Positions 37,306 through 46,360 of a stretch of DNA of 64,000 bases are shown piece after piece. The notes beneath the pieces were generated by a model. The model searched no databases, was not told the DNA's origin, and saw only the letters and a program-made list of their open reading frames with translations. Within the stretch, counting starts at the first letter, position 1. The number at the start of each line of letters is the position of its first letter. Both the position numbers and the translations under genes were made by a program. This stretch comes from Burkholderiaceae bacterium (GTDB lineage Bacteria > Pseudomonadota > Gammaproteobacteria > Burkholderiales > Burkholderiaceae_E), in NCBI GenBank assembly GCA_024637395.1, contig JAGXFG010000038.1, forward strand, positions 1 to 64,000, written 5' to 3'.

Positions 37306-38666
37306 GCACACCCGGGCCTTTGATCCTGCTGGTCGACGATGACCCCGATATTCTCAAGCTGGTGGCGATGCGCCTGCACGCCGCCGGCTACGCGGTCGAA
37401 GCCGTCGACAGTGGCGCGCTCGCGCTGGCGGCACTGGCGCGTTCACGCCCCCGGTTGGTGATTACCGACCTGAAAATGGACGGGATGGACGGGATGGCGC
37501 TCTTTGAGGCGGTTCACAACGCGGCGCCAACGCTGCCGGTGATCATCCTGACCGCGCATGGCAACATCCCGGACGCGGTCGCGGCTACCCAGCGCGGCGT
37601 CTTCGGCTTCCTCCCCAAACCCTTCGACCAGCAGGCGCTGCTCGAGCAGGTCGCCCAAGCGATCAAGCTCTCGGCGGGCAACAACAACCCGCTCGCGCCA
37701 TCGGCGCCGGGCGAATGGCGCGACGGCATCGTCGCGGTCAGTGCGGTGATGGAAGACCTGCTCAGCCGGGCCCGGCTGGTGGCCCGCTCGGATGTCAGCG
37801 TGCTGATCTACGGTGCCAGCGGCACCGGCAAGGAATTGCTGGCTCGTGCGATCCATCGTGCCAGCGCCCGCGCCGCTGGGCCCTTCGTGGCGGTGAATTG
37901 CGCCGCGATCCCCGAGCCACTGATGGAATCAGAGCTCTTCGGACACCGCAAAGGAGCCTTTACCGGCGCGGCTCACGATCACAAGGGACTGCTGCAGCAC
38001 GCCGACGGCGGCACCCTGCTGCTCGATGAAATCGGCGACATGCCGGTGGCGATGCAGGCCAAGCTGTTGCGAGCTCTGCAGGAGCGGCAGGTGCGTCCGG
38101 TCGGGGCCAGCCAGTCGGTCGCCGTGACCATGCGGGTGATCTGCGCGACCCATCAGAGCCTGGAGGAAGGCATCGCCAACGGGCAGTTCCGGGAAGATCT
38201 TTATTACCGCCTGAACGTGGTGGCCCTGACCATCCCGTCGCTGGCGGAACGTCCGGAAGACATCCTCCCGCTTGCGACGTATTTCCTGCGCCAGGTGGCG
38301 CGGCATTATCACAAGAAGATCAGCAGCTTCGCCCCGGAAGCGCTTGAGCTGTTGGTCTCGGCCCAGTGGCCGGGCAACGTCAGGCAATTGCAGAACGTGG
38401 TCGAGCAAACCGTGGCGCTCGCCACCAACTCGATCATTCCGGCATCGCTGGTGCGCAGCGCGTTGGACGATCGTTCGCGCGGCCTGATTCCGCTCGATGA
38501 GGCGAGACGGGCGTTCGAGCTCGACTATCTGGTGAGCGTGCTCAAGATCACGCAGGGCAACGTCGCCCAGGCCGCCAAGCTCGCTCAACGCAACCGCACC
38601 GAGTTCTACCGCCTGCTCGAGCGTCATCAACTCGTGCCCGGGATGTTCAAGCCCGAAGACCAATAG
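37302..38666 (+). CDS. glrR: Sigma-54-dependent response regulator GlrR (QseF)
   Basis: 454 residues. Receiver domain with phospho-acceptor Asp56 in VITDLKMDG; AAA+ domain with Walker A (GASGTGKELLARAIH), the sigma-54 loop GAFTGA and Walker B (GGTLLLDEIGDM); C-terminal Fis-type HTH (GNVAQAAKLAQRNRTEFYRLLER). All motifs are intact. In enterobacteria GlrR binds TGTC-N10-GACA and activates sigma-54 promoters such as that of glmY. Two perfect such sites and a sigma-54 promoter lie right after this gene. Confidence 0.93.
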   Translation: MSTPGPLILLVDDDPDILKLVAMRLHAAGYAVEAVDSGALALAALARSRPRLVITDLKMDGMDGMALFEAVHNAAPTLPVIILTAHGNIPDAVAATQRGVFGFLPKPFDQQALLEQVAQAIKLSAGNNNPLAPSAPGEWRDGIVAVSAVMEDLLSRARLVARSDVSVLIYGASGTGKELLARAIHRASARAAGPFVAVNCAAIPEPLMESELFGHRKGAFTGAAHDHKGLLQHADGGTLLLDEIGDMPVAMQAKLLRALQERQVRPVGASQSVAVTMRVICATHQSLEEGIANGQFREDLYYRLNVVALTIPSLAERPEDILPLATYFLRQVARHYHKKISSFAPEALELLVSAQWPGNVRQLQNVVEQTVALATNSIIPASLVRSALDDRSRGLIPLDEARRAFELDYLVSVLKITQGNVAQAAKLAQRNRTEFYRLLERHQLVPGMFKPEDQ

Positions 38667-38695
38667 GCGCCGGCGCTCATCAGCGGCCGCAGCGC

Positions 38696-38713
38696 TGTCG
38701 GGCACCGGCGACA
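38696..38713. promoter_or_regulatory. GlrR-type binding site 1
   Basis: TGTCGGGCACCGGCGACA has the form TGTC-N10-GACA, the inverted repeat recognised by GlrR in enterobacteria. It lies about 150 bp upstream of the sigma-54 promoter, a usual distance for an enhancer. Confidence 0.75.
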
Positions 38714-38761
38714 GCACTTTTCGCTTGCCATCAGGCACTTAGCGCGCGGCGCCTGTTCGGG

Positions 38762-38779
38762 TGTCGGGAAGCGGCGACA
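38762..38779. promoter_or_regulatory. GlrR-type binding site 2
   Basis: TGTCGGGAAGCGGCGACA is a second exact TGTC-N10-GACA site, 66 bp from the first (about six helical turns, so on the same face). The spacers of the two sites also share GGG near the left and CGGC at the right end. Confidence 0.75.
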
Positions 38780-38854
38780 AATCCGTCCTCCAAGGCGCCT
38801 GCAGAGGCCTGCCCTCCAAGTTCTCACCATTGATTTATAAGGACAAAATCGCTC

Positions 38855-38870
38855 TGGCCCGCCACTTGCT
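38855..38870 (+). promoter_or_regulatory. Sigma-54 promoter in front of the fibronectin-cytochrome lipoprotein
   Basis: TGGCCC, five bases, TTGCT fits the sigma-54 consensus TGGCAC-N5-TTGCA with one mismatch in each block; the invariant GG and GC are present at correct spacing. Transcription would start near 38882, about 60 bases before the ATG at 38944. Together with the two GlrR sites this gives a complete enhancer-promoter arrangement. Confidence 0.78.
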
Positions 38871-38943
38871 TTAGACCTTGTTGCTAGCGCTGTGCGCCTT
38901 CCCGGGCGACGGCATGTTGGTACAACAAAACAGAGGAGCGGAT

Positions 38944-41055
38944 ATGAGAGCACAGACCATCCACCGATTCGGCAGTCCCCCGCGATTGCGGGATCTGGCG
39001 GGCGCGTTGCTGAAGCGAGGAAGTTCCGTCGTCGCGACACTCGGCCTGCTACTAGTCGGGGCCGTGCTGTCGGGCTGCGGCGGCGACGTCGACAGCCCCG
39101 TTTCACCCCTAGTCGTCGCCGGTGTGGCTGCAACCGGGGCGCCGTTGGCCGGACAGGTCAGCCTGCGGGACTCGTCGACGATCCGCAAGGAAAAGTCCAC
39201 CGTCATTGGCGGTGATGGTTCATTTGCAATTGACGTCGCCGATATGAAAGCGCCGTTCATTCTGAAGGCGACCGGCGTCGTCGATGGTGTCAGCCGTACG
39301 ATGTATTCGTTTGCGAAAGGGCCGGGGGTAGCGAACATCAACCCACTCTCATCCGCGGCGGTTGCCAGCGCGGCTGGGATCGACAATCCGGCCTCGGCGT
39401 ATGAAGAGACCGATGCGGTGACCATGGAGAGAGTTCGGCTCGCGCTGCCAATGAACGTCGAAGCGCTGCAAACCCAGCTCAAACCCCTGCTTGACGTCTT
39501 CAGCGCCGCCGCCACCAACCCGGTCACGGGCGACTACAAGGCCGATCACCAGGGCCTCGACGGCGTCTTCGACCACATCAAGGTGGTGGTCATCGACGGC
39601 GTTCTGAACATCACCAACGCCGAGACCGGAGCGATCCTGTTCACCGCCCCGGCCAGCAACGTCCGCAAAGGTCACTTCACCGACCGCGACGACGACATCC
39701 CGAAGTACGGTTCCCGTCTGGCGGCTCCGACCGAGGTTCAGGCCGTGGCCGGTGATGCCAAGGTGACGATTTCCTGGACTCCGGTCACCAATGCCACCTC
39801 CTACAACATCTCCTGGTCAACCAAGTCGGCAGTCACGACCGAAGAGGACGAGCATCACGCACAATCAATCAGCAATGCCACCAGCCCCTATGTTCATACC
39901 GGGTTGGACACCGGCACGACCTACCATTACGTCGTGCGCGCGGTGAAGGGCGGTCGCAGTGGTTACGCGTCGGCCGAAGTTTCGGCGACTACCAGCTCGA
40001 CGACGCCGGTCGTAACCATTCCGGGTGCGCCGATCAACGTGAGCGCCACCGGCGGAACCAGTCAGACGACGGTTTCATGGGCGCAGGTTACGGGTGCCAC
40101 GTCGTACAACCTGTATTGGTCGAACACGCCCGAGGTAACCACCCTCAACGGCACCTTGGTCACCGCAGCGACGAGTCCGGCGGTGCTTACCGGGTTGCCC
40201 GACAGCACGGCGTTCTACTACATCGTCACCGCCGTAAACAGCGCGGGCGAGAGCACAGCCTCGGTGCAGGTTGCGGCAACCACTTTGGCTGGCGCTCCGC
40301 CGCCGCCAGCCGTTCCGACTGCGCCGACCGGCGTGGCAGCTACCGGTGGCGACAATCAGGTGACGCTTAGCTGGGCGCCAGTCGACGGTGCGGCTTCGTA
40401 CAACGTGTACTGGGCCAGCACTTCAGGAGTTAGCACGGGGTCGACCAAGGTTGCCGCTCTTTCCAGCCCGTTCATCCATACCGGACTGGGTGCCAGCAGC
40501 ACCTACCACTACATCGTCACCGCGGTGAACGCGACCGGCGAGAGCAGTGCTTCAGCTGAGGTCGCAGCGACGACCAACGCGCCCGCAGCAGTGTTTCCGG
40601 CGACACCGACGGGAGTCGCGGCGACCGGCGGCAGCAAGCAGGTCAGTGTTTCCTGGAACACAGTCACAGACGCAACCTCGTACAACGTGTACGAGTCGAC
40701 CACGAGCGGCTTTACGCCGGGGCCGTCGACACTGGTGCGCACCGGCGTGACCAGTCTGCCCTATGTTCAGACCGGCCTAGCCGATAGCACGACCTATTAC
40801 TACAAGGTCACTGCGGTAAATACCACTGGGGAAGGTCCGGCATCGACCCAGGCCAGTGCGACCACAAGCACTCCCGCACCGGTGATTGATGGTGCAGCGT
40901 TGTACACGCAGTACTGCAGCGGTTGCCATGGTAATGGCAAGAAGGGCAAGTCGGTGACGGCAATCAACAACGCGATCTCTAGCAACCGCGGAGGCATGGG
41001 ATTCCTCAGCACCCTGACGCAAGCGCAGATCGCGGCGATTTCGGCCGCTCCGTAA
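38944..41055 (+). CDS. Lipoprotein with four fibronectin III domains and a minimal c-type cytochrome domain
   Basis: 703 residues from the ATG at 38944 (GAGGAG upstream). A long basic start precedes a hydrophobic segment and the lipobox LSGC-GG. Residues about 60-255 are a region without recognised family, possibly an Ig-like or carboxypeptidase-regulatory-type fold. Four FnIII repeats start near 260, 360, 460 and 554, each with the TxVSW ... TSYNxY ... TTYHYxVTAVN pattern. The last 50 residues hold one heme motif CSGCH (658-662) and a possible Met ligand in GGMGFL. An outer-membrane or surface role with electron transfer is inferred. Its control region points to GlrR. Confidence 0.8.
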   Translation: MRAQTIHRFGSPPRLRDLAGALLKRGSSVVATLGLLLVGAVLSGCGGDVDSPVSPLVVAGVAATGAPLAGQVSLRDSSTIRKEKSTVIGGDGSFAIDVADMKAPFILKATGVVDGVSRTMYSFAKGPGVANINPLSSAAVASAAGIDNPASAYEETDAVTMERVRLALPMNVEALQTQLKPLLDVFSAAATNPVTGDYKADHQGLDGVFDHIKVVVIDGVLNITNAETGAILFTAPASNVRKGHFTDRDDDIPKYGSRLAAPTEVQAVAGDAKVTISWTPVTNATSYNISWSTKSAVTTEEDEHHAQSISNATSPYVHTGLDTGTTYHYVVRAVKGGRSGYASAEVSATTSSTTPVVTIPGAPINVSATGGTSQTTVSWAQVTGATSYNLYWSNTPEVTTLNGTLVTAATSPAVLTGLPDSTAFYYIVTAVNSAGESTASVQVAATTLAGAPPPPAVPTAPTGVAATGGDNQVTLSWAPVDGAASYNVYWASTSGVSTGSTKVAALSSPFIHTGLGASSTYHYIVTAVNATGESSASAEVAATTNAPAAVFPATPTGVAATGGSKQVSVSWNTVTDATSYNVYESTTSGFTPGPSTLVRTGVTSLPYVQTGLADSTTYYYKVTAVNTTGEGPASTQASATTSTPAPVIDGAALYTQYCSGCHGNGKKGKSVTAINNAISSNRGGMGFLSTLTQAQIAAISAAP

Positions 41056-41338
41056 TCCGGCAGTAAGCAGTTGACTGGTGAAGGGCCCCGCAAGGGGTCC
41101 TTTTCTTTGTGGTGTGGCTAGCGCGCCGCCCGATCTCTCGACCAGCCGCTAACGCGCGCCGAGCTCGATCCGTGTAGCCCTCGTACAAGAAGATTTCGCT
41201 CCGATCGTCCGCGACGACGCAAACATCGAACTGCCGGCAACCCGGCTCAAGTTCGCACGACATCCGCGCATTGGCGACGATCTCGGAACGAAACGCCGCG
41301 GCGTGCTCCGGCTTGGTGACGAATTCGACCACGACCAC
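41006..41338 (-). pseudogene. Truncated ABM-type monooxygenase
   Basis: The first 57 residues (VVVEFVTKPEHAAAFRSEIVANARMSCELEPGCRQFDVCV to LYEGYTDRA) are a good N-terminal half of an antibiotic-biosynthesis-monooxygenase (quinol monooxygenase type) protein. The C-terminal half then turns into unrelated Arg/Ala-rich sequence that runs back into the 3' end of the opposite gene. The usual ATG seems missing; only GTG codons are available. It is probably a deletion remnant facing the sugar cluster, which contains an intact ABM gene. Confidence 0.55.
41083..41107 (+). terminator. Rho-independent terminator after the lipoprotein gene
   Basis: GGGCCCC and GGGGTCC form a stem around GCAA, followed by TTTTCTTT. 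It lies 30 bp after the stop codon and is the clearest intrinsic terminator in the window. Confidence 0.85.
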
Positions 41339-41428
41339 GTGAACGGTACATTATTTCCGCCTCATTGCTGTGTAAAATTGCACAGCGACGCACGGACAGC
41401 CAAGGCCTGAAAGGCCTGCTGCTGAATA

Positions 41429-41447
41429 GACTAAAGTATTATTAGTC
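41429..41447. promoter_or_regulatory. Inverted repeat in front of the sugar cluster
   Basis: GACTAAAGTATTATTAGTC has perfect 6-bp arms (GACTAA/TTAGTC) around 7 bases. It ends 22 bp before the ATG of the isomerase gene, in AT-rich sequence, where a repressor could block the promoter. No regulator gene is present in the cluster itself. Confidence 0.45.
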
Positions 41448-41469
41448 GATAACCATCGCCGGACAAATC

Positions 41470-42015
41470 ATGCTCACGCGAAAAGAATTTGAAGAAGCAA
41501 AACAAGCTGCTTTCAGAATGATCAGTGATTCAGGTGTTCATATCTTGCCGGAAGAAATCGACAAGATTAATGTTGCTGATTTCGGGCTTAGCGATCTGGC
41601 CAACCAGGGCATCGAGGTTTTCACCATGTTTGCCACTGAAAGGATCAGCGCCAAGGTTTTGGTTCTATTTCCAAACCAGACCGAGCCCGAGCACTGGCAT
41701 CCGCCTGTAGATAGCGATCCGGGCAAGGAAGAAATAATCAGGGCCATAAAGGGAAAGGTCAGATTTTATATTCCGGGGGAAGATAATATGAAGGAAGGCT
41801 TCATTCCCAAGGGCAAGGACGCGTTCTATACCTGCCGGAACGAGATCGTCCTGCAACCCGGTGACCAATTAACCTTGCCACCGGGAACCCCGCACTGGTT
41901 TCAAACGGATCAGGAAGGCGCTGTCATGTACAGCTTTTCGACCTGTGTCAGGGATGTTCTGGATGGTTTCACCGATCCGAATATCGTCCGCACAACGCAA
42001 ATTGTCGAAGGGTAA
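41470..42015 (+). CDS. D-lyxose isomerase-type cupin sugar isomerase
   Basis: 181 residues, cupin fold. The metal ligands of the D-lyxose/D-mannose isomerase family are visible: His and His in EHWHPP, Glu in KEEIIRA, and His in PPGTPHWF. The enzyme would convert D-lyxose to D-xylulose (or D-mannose to D-fructose). An FGGY kinase of the xylulokinase type 2 kb downstream could phosphorylate the product, which supports the lyxose/xylulose reading. Codon use is visibly less GC-rich than that of the neighbours upstream. Confidence 0.82.
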   Translation: MLTRKEFEEAKQAAFRMISDSGVHILPEEIDKINVADFGLSDLANQGIEVFTMFATERISAKVLVLFPNQTEPEHWHPPVDSDPGKEEIIRAIKGKVRFYIPGEDNMKEGFIPKGKDAFYTCRNEIVLQPGDQLTLPPGTPHWFQTDQEGAVMYSFSTCVRDVLDGFTDPNIVRTTQIVEG

Positions 42016-42171
42016 GAGTCCCCGGCACAGCCGGCGGGCCTCCCTTGGTAGCTAGCTAGCCGTCATGTTTTTGCAGAATGAATGGAATTGCCCGGGCGGT
42101 GCGACGACGTGTAATCAACCCAGCGTCTGATCCACGGTTGTTTTAATCATTAATCAAGAGGAAGCTTTGCT

Positions 42172-42486
42172 ATGATTCATGTAATTGCTTATGTCAAAAT
42201 GAAGCCGGGCATGATTCCGAAGGCGCTCGACTGCTATCGCGTTCTGCTGCCGCAAATTTTTGCCGCCGAGAAAAGTTGTCTCGAATATAGCCCGACGATC
42301 GACTTTGACATCGGCGCCGTCAATCAGAACAAGGATGCCAATATGATCGTCGTGCACGAGCGCTGGGCAGCGATCGACGACTTCAAGGCACATCTCACCA
42401 TGCCGCACTCGGCCGAGTTCCGCGCCAGTATCAAGGATTTTCTCGAAGAGCGCATCACCGTCACGATTACCCAGGACGCCCTCTGA
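42172..42486 (+). CDS. ABM-domain protein (putative quinol monooxygenase type)
   Basis: 104 residues, a ferredoxin-like alpha/beta fold. The pattern IHVIAYVKMKPGMIPKALDCY, SCLEYSPTID, NMIVVHERWAAIDDFKAHLTMPHSAEF is standard for the family, including the conserved His. Many such small proteins sit in sugar or aromatic operons with unproven roles. It lies 50 bp upstream of the TIM-barrel isomerase and is likely in the same operon as the lyxose isomerase. Confidence 0.82.
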   Translation: MIHVIAYVKMKPGMIPKALDCYRVLLPQIFAAEKSCLEYSPTIDFDIGAVNQNKDANMIVVHERWAAIDDFKAHLTMPHSAEFRASIKDFLEERITVTITQDAL

Positions 42487-42535
42487 GCCGCCCGGCAAGT
42501 CCTGAACAACCACATCGCATAGAAGGAAAAGTCAC

Positions 42536-43495
42536 ATGAAACAAAGTGTCATCCTCGCCTTCATGGCCAACACCCAAGACCGCTTTTGCAATTACCACAG
42601 CGCCAAGAGCACTTATGAAAAACTGCAATTGATTCAGCAGATCAAAGGCCTTGACGGCGTGGAATTGGTATACCCGCACGATACTTCCACCCCGGAAGAA
42701 ACCAGCGCAATGATGAAGGAACTTGGCCTGAATTTCGCCGCCATCAACGCCAATATCAAGAAAGACCCGAAATTTCACGCCGGCAGCCTGTCGCGACCGA
42801 ACAAGGAAATTCGTGACGAGGCGGTCAACATCATCAAGCGCGCCAAGGATTTTGCCAAAGCGGTCGGTGCGCCTCACGTGACCACCTGCCCGTTGACCGA
42901 CGGTTACGATATGCTGTTCCAGATCGACTACAAGGCAGCATGGCGGTACATGATCGAAACGGTGGCCGAGGCCGCCGATTACCTGCCGGAAATCCCGCTC
43001 TTCCTCGAACCGAAGTTTTCCGAAACGCGCGTCCATTGCCAGCTTGACAGCACGTCCAAAGCGTTGCTGCTGCTCAAGGAAGTCGGCAACAAGCATACCG
43101 GTGTCACGCTAGATGTCGGGCATTCGATGCAGAGCCAGGAGAATCCGGCGCAGATGCTGGTGACCACGCTGGAATCGGGGTTTGACGTCTATATCCACAC
43201 CAACGACAACGACACCAAGGCCGACTGGGATCTGGTCGGCGGCAGCCGGCATTTCCTCAACTACGTCGAACTGCTGTTCTGGGCCAAGGAATACGGCTAC
43301 GACAAGTATTACACGGCCGATGCTTCGCCGAGAATTTTCAATGTCGTCGATTTCTTCGAGCGTCATACCGAAGTCAGCCTGGGAATCTGGAATCTGGTCA
43401 ACACGCTGGACCCGAAGAAATATCGCAAGCTGATGGCTGAGGAAAACTACAACGAATTGATGCGCTTGGTGAACAAGGAAATATATCGGGTTTGA
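42536..43495 (+). CDS. Sugar isomerase/epimerase, TIM barrel (xylose isomerase-like fold)
   Basis: 319 residues. The barrel pattern is visible: GLDGVELVYPHD, NFAAINANI, APHVTTCPLTDGYD, PLFLEPKFSE (metal Glu), GVTLDVGHS (metal Asp/His), VYIHTNDND and the final acidic strand YYTADASPR. It is a member of the AP-endonuclease-2-like superfamily, and the substrate is a sugar or sugar phosphate not identifiable here. GAAGGAAAAG precedes the ATG. Its 3' end abuts the IS30 remnant. Confidence 0.82.
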   Translation: MKQSVILAFMANTQDRFCNYHSAKSTYEKLQLIQQIKGLDGVELVYPHDTSTPEETSAMMKELGLNFAAINANIKKDPKFHAGSLSRPNKEIRDEAVNIIKRAKDFAKAVGAPHVTTCPLTDGYDMLFQIDYKAAWRYMIETVAEAADYLPEIPLFLEPKFSETRVHCQLDSTSKALLLLKEVGNKHTGVTLDVGHSMQSQENPAQMLVTTLESGFDVYIHTNDNDTKADWDLVGGSRHFLNYVELLFWAKEYGYDKYYTADASPRIFNVVDFFERHTEVSLGIWNLVNTLDPKKYRKLMAEENYNELMRLVNKEIYRV

Positions 43496-43498
43496 AAA

Positions 43499-44082
43499 GC
43501 CTGACGGATGAGGCCATTCATATTCTCGTTGGCGGCGCGTGCTTTTGACCCGCACCGATGACCAAATCGCCCTCCCAATCACCGAAGCGGGACCGCTCGG
43601 CGACGTACACCGGGCGCAGGTCGATGGATCCTGGTTGGGAATCGTGACTCGCCGCTCGCGTCCGCCATAGCGTTTTCGTCGGATCTTCTGGCAGCGCAAG
43701 GCGCGGTGTAAGGTGCCGCCCGCACGCTTGCCGACATAGATGCGCTGACAGATAGCCTCGTGGCTGACTGGGGGTTGGCCCGCGACTTTGAGGTGGCCGG
43801 TGATTTGTTCCGGACTCCAGGTCTCGGCCAGCTTGACCTCGACGATCGCCCAGGTTTCGGCGGCAAACACGTGGGCCGTTCTCACAGGCTCGCATGCGGG
43901 CCTGTGAGAACGCCTGCGCTTGCTTAGGTCGGTAGCCGCGCTCCGCAATTGCGCCGCATTTCTCGGCCAATGGTCGATTTGTGGCGATTCATCATGCGGG
44001 CAATGTCACTTTGGTCATGTCCAGCCTTGTTAAGGATGGCAATCTGGTAACGTTCGTCTTGGCTGAGATGTGTGTAATTCAT
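43499..44082 (-). mobile_element. IS30-family transposase remnant with internal deletion and frameshifts
   Basis: Starting at the ATG at 44082 the minus strand encodes MNYTHLSQDERYQIAIL and an HTH (DQSDIARMMNRHKSTIGREMRRN), which is the IS30 N-terminus. The reading then shifts frame several times through PVSHEAICQRIYVGKRAGGTLH, RRKRYGGRERR and SRFGDWEGDLVIGAGQKHA, which carries the first catalytic Asp. From there it jumps to ANENMNGLIRQAF, the IS30 C-terminal motif. The core with the other catalytic residues is missing, so the element is dead. It lies between the isomerase and kinase genes. Confidence 0.85.
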
Positions 44083-44194
44083 TCTAGACAACTTTGACTT
44101 AGCGGTCTAGGGGCCGGATGTTCTCACATCTCGCCCACTCAACCAGTTAATCAGAGTTGCACTTCGAGTTTGAACTCGCGCTATTCGTTAGAAA

Positions 44195-45865
44195 ATGGTT
44201 ATGCAACATAACTTCCGAACTGTCCTTGGCATAGATGCCAGCACCCAGAGTATGAGTGCTGTATTACTGCACATCAGCTCCGGAAAAATCCTCTGGAGCC
44301 ATTCGTTGGCTTACCGTGACGATCCCCGCCTGCTCGGCTTCGGTTTCGAACACGACACCCTGATTATCCCGGCTCGTGAGTCCGGAGAAGCCGAACAACC
44401 ACCGCGCCTGTTTATCGCTGCCCTTGAAGCCTTGCTCAGCGACATGAAAGACGCCGGATTCGACACGTCGACCATCGCCGCCATCAATACTTCCGGGCAG
44501 CAACACGGCCATGTCTACCTGAACGGTCATGCCAAGGCGGCCTTTGCCCGATTGCGGGAGCCCTCCAGCGCCAACGACAATCTACTGAGTACACTGACCG
44601 ACTGCTTCGCCTACGGTGGCGCTCCGATCTGGAAAACCGCCAACACTGCGGCTGAAGCCGCCCATATCCGTGCCGCCGTCGGTGGCAAGGCGGCGATTAT
44701 CCAGCGTATCGGGAGCGATATCCCCCTGCGATTTGCGGCCACCGTCCACCGCAAGCTAGCCGGCCGTTACCCGGAAAGCTACGCGGCCACTCGCCATATC
44801 GTGCAAATCTCCAGCTTGATTCCGGCCATCCTGGCAGGCGACTGCACCATTCCGATTGATTTCGGCAATGCCTGCGGCACCGGCCTGATGAATTACCAGG
44901 CACGGGCTTGGGACGACACTGTTCTGCAAGCAGTAGCCGGCGACCTTCCCGGAGGTTCGGCTGCACTGGCCAGCAAACTGGCCCCCATAGCCCATCCCCT
45001 GGCCGTGTGCGGTACCGTAGCCGCTTACTTTCAGGTCAATTATGGTCTTTCACCCGATTGCCGGATTATCGCAGGCTCAGGCGACAACCCTCAATCGAAG
45101 GTTCTGGCCAGTGGCGATCTGTTAAGTCTGGGCACCAGTTTTGTCTATATGATCTCCAGCCCGGATGGCAGCGTAGATGTCACCGGAACGGCCAACGCCA
45201 TGTATGACGGTCTCGGCCGCCCCTTCAACTTCGTTTGCCGCACCAACGGGGCGCTGGTTTGGGATCGACTGCGACTCCGGCACGGACTGGGCGCCAAAGA
45301 TTATGCTGCTTGCGACGCAGCACTGCACGGCACTCTGCCGGGAGGCCTGCTGCGTTTCTGGCATCCCGACACTGAAACCTTCCCGACCGTGGCATCCAAG
45401 TCCGAACAGGTGCGACTAGATCAGGAACCGGTCAACTTCGCCAGCGATTTTAGCGCCGTGGTCGATAGTTCGCTCGGCCTGGTCTACCGCTATGGGATGA
45501 AGATCGCCGATACTGCTGCCAGTACGCGCCAACGCACCATGGGCATCTGCGTCTGCGGCGGGCCATCCACCAGCCCGGGAATCATGAGCCGTATTGCCGC
45601 CATCTGGAACCGACCGGCCATACAAGCTGGGCAAGCCGGAGCAGCGCTCGGGGCAGCAGTCGCGGCGGCAGTGGCGATGGTTCGTAAAAACGAGCGCGAC
45701 GCCACGGCCGAAAAACTTCGTCAGGCCATTTTCACCGGCAAGGCTATCATTCATCCTGATCCGGCCATGGTTCAAGCCTACCACGCTCCAGGTGGCTACC
45801 TCGACCAACTGGAAGTCGCCTTTGAAAAGCTTCGGATTTATACCAATAGGGAATGGGGGAAATGA
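44195..45865 (+). CDS. FGGY-family carbohydrate kinase (xylulokinase-like)
   Basis: 556 residues. The phosphate-1 motif is GIDASTQSMSAVLL, the ADP-binding region includes GSGDNPQSKV and LGTSFVYMISS, and the C-terminal GICVCGGPSTSPGIMSRIAAI is the FGGY signature. It would phosphorylate a ketopentose such as D-xylulose, the product of the lyxose isomerase upstream. The family also covers ribulose and glycerol kinases, so the sugar is inferred from context. No transporter gene is in this cluster. Confidence 0.88.
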   Translation: MVMQHNFRTVLGIDASTQSMSAVLLHISSGKILWSHSLAYRDDPRLLGFGFEHDTLIIPARESGEAEQPPRLFIAALEALLSDMKDAGFDTSTIAAINTSGQQHGHVYLNGHAKAAFARLREPSSANDNLLSTLTDCFAYGGAPIWKTANTAAEAAHIRAAVGGKAAIIQRIGSDIPLRFAATVHRKLAGRYPESYAATRHIVQISSLIPAILAGDCTIPIDFGNACGTGLMNYQARAWDDTVLQAVAGDLPGGSAALASKLAPIAHPLAVCGTVAAYFQVNYGLSPDCRIIAGSGDNPQSKVLASGDLLSLGTSFVYMISSPDGSVDVTGTANAMYDGLGRPFNFVCRTNGALVWDRLRLRHGLGAKDYAACDAALHGTLPGGLLRFWHPDTETFPTVASKSEQVRLDQEPVNFASDFSAVVDSSLGLVYRYGMKIADTAASTRQRTMGICVCGGPSTSPGIMSRIAAIWNRPAIQAGQAGAALGAAVAAAVAMVRKNERDATAEKLRQAIFTGKAIIHPDPAMVQAYHAPGGYLDQLEVAFEKLRIYTNREWGK

Positions 45866-45957
45866 GTTTTAACATCAGAACATTTCCCCCAGGGCTAATA
45901 TTCAGTTGGTGATCTTCGCCCCAGTAAATCGAACACGGGGATAAGTGATAGCATTGC

Positions 45958-46349
<392 letters not shown>

Positions 46350-46360
46350 CTATGGCTGTG

